Shown one piece after another: positions 45,215 through 57,500 of a DNA stretch of 64,000 nt (positions are counted from its first letter, which is position 1; each line of letters opens with the position of its first letter). The stretch covers positions 992,001 through 1,056,000 of the forward strand of contig JAEVHH010000007.1 of assembly GCA_017607445.1 (NCBI GenBank), given 5' to 3'. Source of the DNA: Histoplasma ohiense. Lineage: Eukaryota; Ascomycota; Eurotiomycetes; Onygenales; Ajellomycetaceae. Both the position numbers and the translations under genes were made by a program. A model generated the notes under the pieces. The model searched no databases. It was not told the DNA's origin and worked only from the letters and a program-made list of their open reading frames with translations.

Positions 45215-45671
45215 ATGGGACGCGGCAGCCAACGTGGAGCAGAAGCTGGTGGTGATGTAGATGAAGTGAAGGGCCTGACGGCGGCCACCCGCCGTGCCAG
45301 GAATAAGACAGGCAAAGGTGATCGCTACGGAGAGCCGTACTAGCCCGCCGTTCCGGGCAGGAAGAGCTTGCGGCGGCCGACCCGTTCAGTCAGGAACCAG
45401 GAGGCGGTTGCGAAGGTGGAAATAGACGACCATGTGGCGGAAATGCTTGAGTTTTCCCCCCCTGTGAGTGAAAAACAAGCTGATGATATTGGGGTAGAGG
45501 AACCAAGATCGCCAGAGCTTCTTCAGAAGTCAATCCCGGCTATGATTGAAAGGGGTTGGACGGTTTGCCGTAAATAATGTACGCTCTGATGCAGCCCAAG
45601 ACAATAATGCTCTTGTGAAGCTGCAGATCCCGATGCGCAATTTCTTCCCCCAGAAGACCGGCGATAACTAA
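45215..45671 (+). pseudogene. Interrupted reading frame, probable decayed gene
   Basis: From ATG 45215 (MGRGSQRGAEAGG) the frame runs to a TAG at 45341-45343, then stays open in the same frame for 77 more codons (PAVPGRKSLRRPTRSV to IPAMIERGW) up to TAA at 45575. Protein-like sequence resumes in another frame (DNNALVKLQIPMRNFFPQKTGDN) to TAA 45669-45671. TAG could be a C-to-T change from CAG. Alternatively GTAGAT at 45257 to TACTAG at 45343 could be an 87-bp intron with a CTGAC branch, which would rescue the first part. The protein is basic at its start and acidic in its middle. Part of it (RYGEPY and LRRPT) is faintly like the basic C-terminal box of fungal shugoshins; this is too weak for a call. 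Confidence 0.4.
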
Positions 45672-46524
45672 CTGCCATGAGGTGTTTCCATTCCTTGAGT
45701 ACGGAGTAAAAGTACCATCACCACATGTGTTGTTCGTTCACAGTCTCACTCACTTCACCGTTCTTCCGCGTTCTAGGATGAGGATGTTCGAAACGGGAAA
45801 CTCGACAAAGCGTGCATTTTCGGCTGCACTTGATGGATTTCCTCTGCTATCATGAAATTTTCTCGTCCTCGATCTCCCCCAGCTTGTATAGATGACTGGC
45901 CTGGCGTGAACTCCTCCTCAAACCAGCATAGAAATAGAGCGGACTTCAAACGTCATCCGTGTTCGCTTTCCCTTCTCCCTTGTCTCTCATGAGATGTGAA
46001 CGGCTCGAGCTTGGAAACCAACTTGGATCGTACTGTACAAATCCCCTATGAGCCTTTGTTACACGCTATTAAGGTTAGGCTCGGTGAGGGCTACACCACA
46101 TAGGAAACACTCTCTCCCTGGGTAACAGACATGATTGTTTCAAGACATGCATTGGGTACAAAGTGTGAACAGAGCTCAAACGGCTTTATGGGATCTGATT
46201 TGCCAGATCAAGCGATGGCGGCTAAATACGTGCAGACATCCCTGCACTGTTGGAGATTGATAGGATCCGCTGGGGGTTGAGACGGTCATGACCCCCCGAC
46301 CCGCTGTCGCAAAGGAAGAATACATATGGGGTTGCTTGTCTACAACACAGTTATACTCAGGCCGGAATGTCACTAATTTTAAACGTTCGCAGCAAATGAT
46401 TATTAGAACTCTTCGTTATCCCCGAAGGGCTAGCCAAAGGCTCGTAGAGTCGACTTCATTGGGGTCTGCCTCTCTCATGCACTGGGCCTTTTATGTTCAT
46501 GGGAATTTACACTGACAGTTCAAC
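45672..46524. other. Gene-free stretch
   Basis: About 850 bp with no intact gene. It may contain the further-decayed downstream part of the phosphotransferase remnant on its right, but beyond 46525 I could not follow homology. Confidence 0.45.
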
Positions 46525-46840
46525 TCAACTGCTGCTTTTTTTGGTCAGTTCAAACCATGTACTTGACATGTCAAGCCCGATGCCTGGAGCATGCTCCATT
46601 GCTATTATAAATTCAACATCAACGAGGAAAACGCGGTTGAAGCCCACTTCGCTCAAATTTTGGAGGCGAGTAACCGTTTCCACGGCCCGTGTGCCGGCTC
46701 ACGGCCTCCCTGAGAGCGGCCACATCAAATTCAACATATCTCTCGCGGAGTCGGATAGATTCATTGTAGAGGAATCGACCAGATGTGAATGAAAAAGGCG
46801 ATTGTTCGGAGATGCCGTTTTGCTCTGCGTCCGGTGCTGA
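46525..46840 (-). pseudogene. Remnant of a fungal APH-type phosphotransferase (protein-kinase-like fold)
   Basis: Reading leftwards from about 46800, one frame gives SPFSFTSGRFLYNESIRL, then RERYVEFDVAALREAVSRHTGRG, the characteristic N-terminus of the large fungal phosphotransferase (APH) family. Around 46685 homology moves to another frame (VTRLQNLSEVGFNRVFLVD), matching the family's LAEGGFNRVF P-loop-like strand. It then jumps directly to EFIIAMEHAPGIGLDMSSTWFEL, equivalent to the EYIIMEK.PG hinge. About 60 residues of the N-lobe are therefore deleted. A TGA stops the frame at 46525-46527. No catalytic loop or metal-binding DFG-like segment was found downstream. It is a non-functional fragment, not an active kinase. 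Confidence 0.75.
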
Positions 46841-47015
46841 GCCCAGATAGTTTAATGTCGGATATTACACTGATAGCTAGCTGCATAGCTCCAGCAACTC
46901 ACTGAGATTGAAAAAGGTTGACTTGATTTTTGTGAGATCGATTTCTCTACTCTATTCTTCTCTCATTTCCTCATTCCTCCCAGCTAGCTTTGATTGTCAA
47001 GGTGATGGCAGATTC

Positions 47016-47043
47016 TTAATAATAATAATAATAATAATAATAA
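47016..47043. repeat. (AAT)n microsatellite
   Basis: About nine AAT units in the gene-free stretch. Confidence 0.9.
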
Positions 47044-47998
47044 CTATATGCATTTATGAAGAGACATACCATGATGAATAGCTAGAAACCAATAAATCGC
47101 TTTTCATTTTCAAACAGTGATGTAGAAAGAAAGGTAGCAACAAAAATAAGAAGTATAAGTCACAATCACAGCTATATATCTAGATATCCCGTGCTTACTC
47201 ATGGGTGTCTCAAAGTAAAGAATAAATGAAGGGGAATAGAAAAATAGATACAAGCAGATCAAAAACAAGTAAATAGATAGAGGTATCGTGTGAGAAAAGG
47301 ACAAGAGAACGAGAGTGAAAAAATAAAATAAATAGAAAGAAGAAAGAGAATGTGAGTTACATTTTAAATATCAATTCATTTCATAAAACCTTTCATAACG
47401 AGGGGGTATGGACGGATAGATATGATGCCTGGATATGATAGCAGGGGATAGAACAGACAGGACCAAAAAAAAATTGTATATAGAATGCTACTGATGAAAT
47501 CTTCCAAAAATAAATAAATAAATAAAAAACCGTCTGGAGGGAGAATGGCATCGAATGGGAGAAAGTGAGGTGACAAGGGGGAGGGGAGAAAATGGATATC
47601 GACAACGCTCGTGCACTTGCTGGCGAAGTTGAGTTCGTAAAACATAAAGGATAAAGTAATCATACGAGCATCCAAAATATCCATGAGAGAGGTACATAGA
47701 GTGTGGGTAATACGACAGGGCGCGATCTGTAGAAGCTAGATGAGGATTGACATGTTTTGGGGAGTTGGGGGAGAGAGGAGGGTTGGATAATGCAAAAAAA
47801 GGATGGGCCACGGCCAGCTCAATGAGACGTATTGCGGGATGTCCACTTCGACGTGCAGTTGGCTATGTGTGAAGGTAAAATATTGTCAAGCTCAACAATA
47901 TATAGATTTATAGCCAGAGACAAGGGCCGAGGAAAGATAGAATAATGCCGTAAGAAGGCGAAGGGGCTGCATCCGATAATAAATAGCGAAGCGCGCTA

Positions 47999-48027
47999 GC
48001 AAATAAATAAATAAATAAATAAATAAA
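47999..48027. repeat. (AAAT)n microsatellite
   Basis: About seven AAAT units, roughly 80 bp past the stop of the leftward gene, probably in its 3' UTR. Confidence 0.9.
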
Positions 48028-48107
48028 GAAGACTTGTTTTTTCCCTCTAAAAGCTCAGTCTATGGCTGTTCTCACAAAACCAGTCATCTTTTCTTTTTTA
48101 ACCAACT

Positions 48108-50528
48108 CTACGACTGGACGGTAATGCTCTTTCGATGCATCGCCTCTTCGGTATGGAAGCCAAACACTAGTCGGTAGAGGTCCTGTAGCCACATATACTG
48201 TCCATTGTGCTGAACCATTGATCTAACAGCGTTCGCAATATCTACCGCGCCCGCCCGCGCCGAAGGAGGGAGGTCGCGGAACGCCGAGTCAACTGATACT
48301 AATTTCTTATAGTTGTCGAGTAACGTGCGTTGCCACAATTGTGTCCCGAAGGAATCTGAGGAGAGAGATTTGACAAACGCGGGCAGGGTCTGGGTCGTAC
48401 CTCGTTGGAAGCCGCTGTTCATGGCGGCACGGATGATCAAGAGCTTCAAACAGGTAAGGTTCGGGTCCTCTGCGGGTGTTTTGACAGTGTTGCTGGACGA
48501 GGCGGTTTTTCCAGACGAGGATTGGGAGTATCCCGAGAGCGTGGAGGAGTTTGATGACCATTTTGGAGGGGTCATTTGGTTTTGCGCGGGGGCAAGGAGG
48601 AGGATGTTAGGGACGTGTGCTTCTTCGGGTGAAATTGTGGCAGTATCTTCGAATATAGTCGTGGGGGTTTCGGGATTTCCTGCGCGTCCCGGGGTATCTT
48701 CATCATTCATCATAGGATACTCTGATCGTTGAGTCTGGTAAAAGGCTTGAGTGAAAGTCGTCTGGCTGGGCCGCGGCGTGCCACGATCAGGTCTAATTTG
48801 GGTCCAACCCTCGCGGAAAAGATCACATAGTTCCCAACAAGCCTGGATTGCGGATCCGAGGAGCTCTTCATCGGGAGATCTGCCTTCCCGCTTGTTCTGC
48901 CGTAAGCTGAATAACATCTCTGCGAGAGACCAGCAGGCTCTGAGTAGTGTGTCTGTTTCTTCCGCCAGCCGTGTCCGTTGTTTCATAAGGCGATGACACA
49001 GCGTGATGTAGAAATCCAGGGTCCGCTCCCTGAACGCCTCGGGAAGGTTTCGATCATGTGTATTATACAGGTGGTTGTTGAGTTCAAAACTTACACGCAG
49101 AACAGAGTCTGCAACTTCATTATCGCGCACGCGAACTTCGAACAGTGCTTGGCAAAAGTCCCGGCAGAGGTCTAGAGTAGGCCGCACGTAGGTGTGATGG
49201 TCGTCATTATCGCGGTTCTCGTAAAGGTTTTGGCAAAGTTTCCAGCACGATTTCCAGGCCTGTTCCTGCATGTCGCCCTTTCCCGCAAAGTTAAACAATC
49301 GTTCACGATGGATGTAGCTTAGACTTGCTAGGGTATTACACAGAGTCCAGCATTCTGATAATGCCGTCCTCAAAGCGTTCAATTGCTCATTATCCTGAAA
49401 TTTGCCAACTGTAGTTGTTGTGATCTCCCCGCCATCGTGGAGAGTCTCTGGTTCATCTTCCGTTTCTTCTGTAGCCTGCTCGACGTCAAAGGTCTCGGGT
49501 ATATCTAGCAGAAGTCAGATTCTGACAAAAATGGTAAAGGTAAATAAATAAATAAAATGTTACGGGTTACAACCCCACCTTCGAGATTGCTTTTCCTAGC
49601 TCTTTTCTTGAAATCTTCGACCTCTTGTCTTGTCTGAGCACGAGGGGTTGTTCGATCCGACCAGTCCTCAGGAGGTGCAATATGTGTGGTGGTGATGGGT
49701 GGAGGCGATACTGGAGTTGTGGGCTTCTACAGCGCATTTTTTTAGTTTGAATTTCACATCGGAAATTGTCAATGATGGAGCCAACCTTTCCCGCATTGTT
49801 GTCGCCGTTTTGGACAACTAGGGGCGAAGTAACTGTCACATCTGATAGCGCCGACGATGATCTGGTAGGTTCTGCTCGCGGAGAAGGAACACTGTCTAGC
49901 TACTAAATTATCAGTCTCCCGATATTCAAAGGAAATAAAAAAGGTGGAAAACAGGAAGGAGAACAAGCAAGCTTACAAATTTTCCAAAGCCGGACGGAAC
50001 ATGTATTACAGATTGGGGTGCCTCGTCGTCGTCAGAGTTGGGTTTGAAGTCACTTACTCCGGCGCCGGAAGTCCGTATCTGCAAAAAAATTAATGGAAGC
50101 CAGCTCCTTGGCTGTTGCGGGGTGTGTAGTGGGAAGCTTCATACACTAAGTGAACTTCCAGTCCTTGTGATAGAGCGGTCTATGTCTCCGTTGGTGATGG
50201 TATCTTGGGTCTCCGAAGGATCTATTCCATTTGGAGTGAACGCCTTAGGGGAGGACCTGGAAATGTCGTTCGATCTAGAGTTGGAGGACATCTGGGATGG
50301 GGAAGGAGATCCCTGGGACGGCGGGAGCATATCGGATTGCCTATGGGGGGTGAGGGGGAAAAAATAATTAGAGGCATGAAACAAAAAGGCTGTGAAGCCG
50401 TAGCTGGTTTCTTGAGCTTCAACTCACATTGAAAATGGAGTTGGGGAGCTTGGGGAAGCAGAGTACGGGGAGAAAGCAGATATCTGATTTCCGGAGGACA
50501 CAGATGACGGAGATCTGACAGCCAACAT
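48108..50528 (-). CDS. Uncharacterised fungal protein with large helical C-terminal domain
   Basis: Six exons, 50528-50428, 50340-50145, 50078-49977, 49899-49786, 49726-49579 and 49504-48108, give 685 codons plus stop. The N-terminal 220 residues are disordered and Ser/Pro/Thr-rich (MLAVRSPSSVSSGNQ, PPSQGSPSPSQMSS). From about residue 245 a Trp/Cys/Leu-rich helical region begins: ECWTLCNTLASL, SCWKLCQNLYEN, LCRDFCQALFEV, ACWSLAEMLFSL, ACWELCDLF. The repeated xCWxLCxxL-like helix faces suggest a helical-repeat scaffold. The last 100 residues (SFGTQLWQRTLLDNYKKLV, QDLYRLVFGFHTEEAM) form another helical block. No known family can be named with certainty and no catalytic motif is seen. The start MLAVRSPSS looks natural, but sequence upstream of it is open in frame, so an extra 5' exon is possible. 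Confidence 0.75.
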
Positions 50529-53500
50529 CTCGACGTTTTCGTTCCCAGAAGCCGAGTGTGGTTGATAAAGAGGGGGGTTCAAATGCTGCGGGGGAGGAAA
50601 GCGGAAGGGATGGAGATATTCTACAAAATATCATCCAACGCTCATCCTCTTGATGTGGATAATTCGGGGCGTCTGCGATTGTTGGATAGATCGAGCCAGA
50701 GCCTGGAGAAAATCGGCCACCCCCGCGCAGGTTAGAGAAGATGCTCCAATTCCAATGGGAGATTCAAACAAAGGATCGTTAAGAGACTCACCGGCAACTG
50801 TTGAGTAACCCCGAGAGTCAGCTACGGCAATACGCACCGGAATGGCGACGGTATGGAACGGTCGAGCATAAAATTTTCGAGCAAGGAGATAAAATGTGAA
50901 GAGCTGGAGCTTAGGACCAACGTCTGCGTCTGCGCTGGATACTGGATGCTGGTTCTTCACGCAAACCACGAACCAGGTTTTCGATGCGATTATTAACCTG
51001 CTGGGCCGCACAGGTCTTCTTCCACTGCACGTCCCTTTGCTGTTGGTGCTATCCGGTCTGGGCAAAGGATAGTCTGTCAGCCGGCTCCCCGTTGGGTGGA
51101 TATGGAGAGGGAGAGGCTTGGGCGGAATGTTGATCTAGGACAAAGAGAGGGGGCCAAAAGCTCGTTAGTTTCCTGTCAGGGAACCCGAATCAAAGGGCAG
51201 AGTTAGCGGGCTGCGATGCTGTCGACTGCTGCTTTCTGATGCTTTGTCCACGGGTTGCACGAGTCCCACAGGCACAGCTGCTGCTGGAGGGTGTGGTATC
51301 TGCTTGTCCGTCTGGCTGGATTCTTCGTCTCCCCGGTTTGTCCGTTTGCTTTCGTTCGTGTCCTTTTCGACGGAAGACTGACTACTGACTAAGGAGAGGG
51401 AATTTTGAAGGCCAGTTGAGAATCCAATGAGCCGATAACTCGAGCATGGATAATGCCCTGCAAGGACGGGCCAATAACGACCAAGCCAAGGACGCAAGAC
51501 TGTTGGATAGGGATTCGCTGCAAGCAGTCGAAGATGCTTAAGCGCTGGGAAAAAGTGATGGCCGACACCAAGACCTTCCCAGAGCCCGCGTCCACCAGTC
51601 ACAGCCCGAGTTGGTTCTCGACAGCTGCATTAGTGGCATCGCGCGCTGCTTCGACAAGACTAAATATCCCTGATGTGGTTGGCTTGCGCACTCTCGAGAC
51701 CCCGAGGGTTGGCAAGGCTGCCCTTCTCGCTCTCTGAACACACCCAACACCAGCGTAAAATACAGCAACATTGCAATAATCAAGATCAGGGTTGAGGCCT
51801 CAGTGGCTGCTGAAAGACTTGCCTCTCGGCCCCGAACGCCAGCTCAGCTAGAATCTACACGTACGCTTTGATTGTCGGTGGGCTGCCTGAGCATCGACAG
51901 CATCCCACCGCCTGTTGATTGAGTTCTGGGGAAGTTGGGGGCCAATTGATTGCTGATGATTGACTTCTGATGATTTGCACTGATTTAATTCCCAAGGCAA
52001 TCAAGATTCCCTGCCCTAGTTGAGACGAACATTCCCGAGTCCCAAGCTTCCCGGTCCCAGCAACGGAGTTAAAGTTGTTTCTGACGAATGGATTCTCAAT
52101 GGCGTGGGACAGCAAATCCGCCATCGCCCACAGCCCAAGAATCCCCGTGGAATGGGTTTGTTCACACAACAATACTCCGTAGCGTGGGCTGGAACGAAAT
52201 ACCCTTTCGATGCCCCCAATAATATTTCCATCCTTCAAAATTTTTTCGAGACGAACCATTTATTTATTAGTGCTGATGTTTGTCAGGGATGATTAAACTT
52301 CCCGCATTCTGTCAGCAGGTTATGACTATCTGCTGTGGGTACACTCTGCCCTGGGCGGGGATTGTTTCCTCTCTGAGCTCCTGAGTTGGCCTCCCACGCG
52401 TTGTTCAGCTGTCTTCTTGGTATGAATTCATTCGCACAGCAGAGGAGAACACCCGTTAATGCGCTTCTTCTCGGAATACAATGAAGGCGCTACTGAACGG
52501 CGAGACACAGAGACGCGCGATTGAGGGGGGAAGAACAATTTTTGCTTAAAATATTACTGTGAACTGATCATTCGTTGTTTTTCTACCTGGTAATAATCCG
52601 TGATTTGATGCGGGTGACCTCGGTGAAATGATTTATATTTGATCTAGCCATAATGGTCCTCTCGTTCGGCAATTGCTGCACAGCAAACAACCATGCTCCA
52701 TTGCAACGTGCAGCATGGTCGCTTGATATTTGGCCCCCAAAACCTGAGAGGAGCTAAATCCAATATTGCATAGTTCCCCACCATTTGTTGGATATGAGGA
52801 AATGATCATGAGTGAAGAGAGGGGAAAGGAGTAGTAGTTCGACATCTCCGCCGCGAAGAAACAACAGCTCATCCATCGGTCTGATGTTTATTTGATAAAC
52901 AATGGCAGTGTTCCGTACTGCACATTTGATCCAAATAATGAAGGACTAATGGAAAAGGGGAAATAATTATCTTCTCTTTCTTTCATTTTCAGTCTTCATT
53001 TAATAGTGAAACACTTCAAATGCGCCGTGTCTATCCCCGCTCTTTCTCAGTATTATCGATGAACAAATCCTCATATTGGATGCATTAGCGCTCCTTTAGC
53101 GGGCTCACACCAGAAGCGACCCATGTATGAATCGAAATAGAGAAAGAGAAAAAGAAAAGCAAAAGAGTGGTAGCCATGTGCGGGAATGATTGATTCCTGC
53201 CTAGTATTCTATACACCCCCTTCCTTAAGAAGTAATAAGAAATATGTATAACGTTTGTGAGGTCGTTCGTCAAATCATAATTTAATAAATTTTACAAAAA
53301 AATGAAAGGGATATCGAGTTTTGCCGACTACCCGAGGAAGGAGATATAGATGGGTTGGAAATGGCGTTTCGTCGAAGCGAGGCAGGCACAGGAAGGGCGG
53401 CCATCATCACGACGATAATATGGAGGAGGTCCGAAGGGGGTGAAATACGTCATGGATATGTATATCTCAGGAATTGCGTGTTTGCTGAGTTTTGAATATA

Positions 53501-53562
53501 CATAATCTCATTAACTTGGTCGAGGAAAAGGTTCTTTATTGCCTAACAGGCTGAAGTAGCAG
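50529..53562. other. 3 kb without a recognised gene
   Basis: It starts as the promoter of the helical-protein gene and ends at the 3' flank of RPB10. Leftward frames of 144 codons (50631-51065) and 145 codons (51165-51602) lack family resemblance, introns or a supporting context. I leave them uncalled; a spliced leader exon for the gene at 48-50.5 kb could lie here. Confidence 0.45.
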
Positions 53563-54030
53563 CTACAGCTGGGTTTTCGCTCGGTCTCTCTCCGCAGGGT
53601 TATACCTAGAAATATCATTCGTCAAATGGTTAGCAGTAGAAACAAAACATGTATGCAAAAAGGAAAAGAGAAAACGTGATAGGTTGTGTGTGTTTACCGT
53701 AGCAGCTTTTCAATAAGGTCAACATGGGTCATGAGCATTCGTCGGCAGCAGTATCGTTTACAGCCAAGCTGATCCATCGCATCCCTGTTTGTGTGCCATT
53801 TACCCCTTATCAGACAGAGTTCCTTTTTACCCAGATATATGCAGGTTCAATGCTAAGCTACTCACCCGTCAGGTACGCCCTCATCAAGTAATTTTAGATA
53901 TCGTTCCCAGAGGTCACCAACAACCTATGCCCAATGTGAGATGTGGCTTTGAATAAAAAGCAAACCGCTATTCGTAGTCAAGGCTAACACACACCTTTCC
54001 ACATGAAAAACAGCGGACGGGAATTATCAT
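53563..54030 (-). CDS. RPB10: RNA polymerase I/II/III shared subunit Rpb10 (RPABC5)
   Basis: Small zinc-binding subunit common to the three nuclear RNA polymerases, needed for core assembly. Four exons, 54030-53995, 53924-53866, 53784-53698 and 53605-53563, give 74 codons plus stop, the standard family length. The start is MIIPVRCFSCGK. The zinc ligands C7, C10, C44 and C45 are all present (CFSC and RYCCRR). The core KRYCCRRMLMTHVDLIEKLL is near-invariant in eukaryotes. The four tiny exons mean that simple frame scanning shows only fragments of this gene. It is divergent from UTP17, so two growth-linked genes share a 545-bp control region. Confidence 0.97.
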
Positions 54031-54575
54031 TTTGAACCGTTTGGCGGGAGGAAGGCGAATCGGCCGCAAGTTGCTGATGCGAGGAGGCTGGAGATCGGAG
54101 ACGTATGAGTCTGCGTAGAGGAGTGAATCCGATTCCTGTATAAAGAGACGGGGCCTAATGTGCACAGCAGTTCGGGGATTCCAGCGATAGAGACAAAAGC
54201 TTCGAGCAAAGAGTTCAGATAGCTGTAGTTGAGTTGCGACATGGATTTCTCGAAATCCCGAAGATTTTCTCGAATGCTTACATAAGTGCGTTGGCGGTGT
54301 CGAATTCTGCCGGCGGAAACCTTTTTATCCCCAAAGGTTGTTTTTTTTCCAAATGCATATTTTATTTTTTCCTTCTACGAGGAAATAAAAACGGGGTAGG
54401 GGAATGGGTGTCCTACGCACAACCACTATTATTTAGAACTCCATGGAATAGATAGGGACTCGCAGATATAGCTCGTGTATTTGCCTTGCGGCTTCTCGTT
54501 TCAGGATATCGGCTTGGGACCTGACAAGCACCATTTGAGTCGACCTGTCAGCCCCCATCTCCGAGCCTCAGAAGA
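54031..54575. promoter_or_regulatory. Divergent promoter region RPB10/UTP17
   Basis: About 545 bp between two ribosome/transcription genes. No gene recognised. The leftward open frame 54027-54242 overlaps the RPB10 first exon in a different frame and is a shadow. Confidence 0.5.
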
Positions 54576-57500
54576 ATGATCTCAAAAATTTCCCCCGCAC
54601 GGAAAGTGGATAAACGGCAATTGGTCGTTGACGATACAAAAGATGACCAGAAAATCAACTCTGAGCAGAATCGGACAAAGCGGCGCAAGATCGGTCGTGA
54701 TATTTCTGTCGTCGGCAACGAGAAAACTGCGTCGCTGAAGCCTACGAAACAAGAGAACACTCCTGCCAGATCCCTAGAACAAGAAAGCAACGTGGACCAA
54801 AGGACACCAGTGACGGAGTCTAGGAGCAAGGAGAAACATGGTCGGAAAGAAAGAGGTTCTCAGCCAGCTGATAACGCCCTGAGTGTCGCGGGTGATGTCT
54901 CTCAAACTAAATCCACAACTGCTGTATCAAGGCGCCACAAAGGGAAATCATCTGGAGAATTTCAATCTTCCAATCACCCATCGAAGTCAGCACAATGGTC
55001 CGTGTTACGCACTGTGGGCGGCAGATTTGCTGATATTGACACCATTATCACACCCGATGAGAAGTGAGTGCTGAGTAGCTTTGCTCCTTTCGTTCGCAGT
55101 ACTTCACCTCGGTATTAACATAAACATAGGCATTTTATACTTTTCTCGAACGCTTTTGCTCGGGTTTTTTCTGTAGCGACCTCCAGTGTGGTACGGACGC
55201 TGGAGATACAACCCGAAATGCGGAGTATTACTGCCTGCAAACTGTCCCCTGTCAATCCGGAGCATCTTTATATGTCGACTGTTTCTGGAGCCATTATGAA
55301 ATGGGACTGGATATCGGGGGAGCATATTGAGACATGGAATGTTTCTGGCGAAATATTTGCTATTGACATCTGTACCAGCTCGAGTGGCAAGGATTGCCCC
55401 GATGAGGATGTTGTGGTCTCAATGAATTCCGCAGGCTCAGGGGAAGTGCAGATGACCATGCACTCCAAGAGGGGATCGGATTTTTGGAATACCAGAGTTA
55501 TTCGGGAGATATCCACAACTGCCAATGAACTCAAAGTCTCCTCCGATGGAAGGGTTATTATAATAATTGCTGATGATCAGCTGTTTGTGGGGTACAGGAC
55601 TGGACTGCGATTGGAAGCGTGGGATTCGATCAAGTATACCTGGCTGGAGGTCACTTTGTCTGTTGCTGTTACTTGCTGTGATATCCGCGAACGTTCGCCA
55701 TCGGACCAGGTGTCCTCTCCGACATCGGGAGTAGTGGACCTTGTCGTCGGAGATGTGGAGGGTGCAGTCTTGATCTACCATGATATCCTCAATTCTTTGC
55801 TACGAACCGAGAACAAATCAGAGGCCGGAACAAGTTTAGTGACAAACCGTCTACATTGGCATCGGAACGCGGTCAAGACAGTGAAGTGGTCTCGAGACGG
55901 TAAATAACCAAAATTCATTTCAAGAGAGACACTAGGCACTGAAGCTAATCTTTGTGCACGCAGGAAACTATATTATCTCGGGTGGTTCGGAGACTGTCAT
56001 CGTACAATATCAGCTTGATACTGGAAGGAAACAGTTCTTACCCCATCTTTCGTCCCACATCTGCTCCATTGTCGTATCTCGTACAGGGAAATTTTATGCA
56101 ATCCGGCTTGCGGATAATTCTGCCATGGTTCTGTCTACATCAGAGCTGCGCCCTATCGCTAGCGTGAGCGGCGTACAATTACCATCAGAAGTGGATGACG
56201 TCTCCAGGAGAAAGCCATCACAAGGGCGCAAAAAGGATAAGTCATCGACCTCGAAATACGTCGAACCCAACCCGGTTTCCTTGCCTGCTGTTCTACACCC
56301 CATACAATCCGAACATCTCCTTGCAGCGGTTCCCTCCTCTCCCGCCCGATCCCCCGATAGTTCCCCCAGCGCATCGTCGCTTCAGACCTTCAATGTACTC
56401 ACCAACCAGCAAGTATCTCGTCAAGCACTTGCGAGAACAAATGCCACTATCGTCAAGACCGGGCCGCAAGGAACGGAGTTAACAACACCCGATGTCAAGT
56501 TCCTTGGTATAACTTCAGATGGAGAGTGGCTGTCGACGGTTGATGAGTGGTTGCAGTATTCCCAAGACGTGAGCGTGTTGTACCCACCGAGTATTACCCT
56601 TCAAAAGGAAAGGAGAGAAATATTCTTGAAATTTTGGCGCTGGAATGAAAGTGCACGAGAATGGGAACTAAATACACGAATTGATGCGCCTCATTTCGAT
56701 CCTTCGTTCAGGTCTGCGCAGGTGTTGGATCTAGTGGCTAATCCCGCAGGCTCCGCATTTGTCACTGTTGGGGAAGATGCCGTTGTTCGAATCTGGTCTC
56801 CTAACGCTCGCTATCGCAGTGGCCAGACGATCAAAGACAAACAGAATCAAACCCTGCAAACCTGGAGAGCCGTTCACAGCATCGCGCTCGAAAGATTCTC
56901 AGAGGAATCAGAATCCGCAGTAACATCCAAAGTGGGCCGCCTCGCGTTTTCAGACGATGGTTCCGTTCTTGCTGTCTGTTGGACTGACCAGAGCGGAGCG
57001 CGACTGGTTTATCTCATCAATCCCAAGAACGGGGATATCTGCCACGCGCGGGACAACCTCTACCTAGGCACACCGCGCGGGGTGGGCTTTTTGGATCGGC
57101 ACCTGGTCGTCCTCTCCGATCAGCTGGTAGTGTGGGATACAGTGGCCGACAATGTCAAGCTGACATTGCTGATGGTTGACAACGTAGTTGACCTAAATGG
57201 AATCCCGCCAAAGATACTTGCCGTGAACCGTAAAAGCCAAACATTTGCCATCTCATTCACCCGCATTAAGCGGAAAGGTAGCCGCAAGTCGCACAAAGAG
57301 CACCCGCAGCAGCAAAAGCGAGGGAAGGCCCGCCATCAGTTGGCCATTTTTGACGTTAAATCCCTGAGACCTGTTTTCCAATCGACCCTAGACTATGCCT
57401 GTCGTGCTCTTCTCTCTGATCTCCGAACTGGCGAGTATGTCCTGATCGATGCGGCCGCTCAGATCCAGCGGATTGGCTCGGGTGATTGGAAACAAGTCCT

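Larger units (their letters stand above)
46841..48107. other. Gene-free AT-rich stretch with microsatellites
   Basis: About 1.27 kb. The right part is the 3' flank of the leftward helical-protein gene. It includes AAT and several AAAT repeats. Open frames (47110-47811) are low-complexity. Confidence 0.5.

Noticed and set aside
45215..45577. Shugoshin C-terminal box
   Set aside because: Only RYGEPY and LRRPT are reminiscent; the order and spacing are not diagnostic and no N-terminal coiled coil was found.
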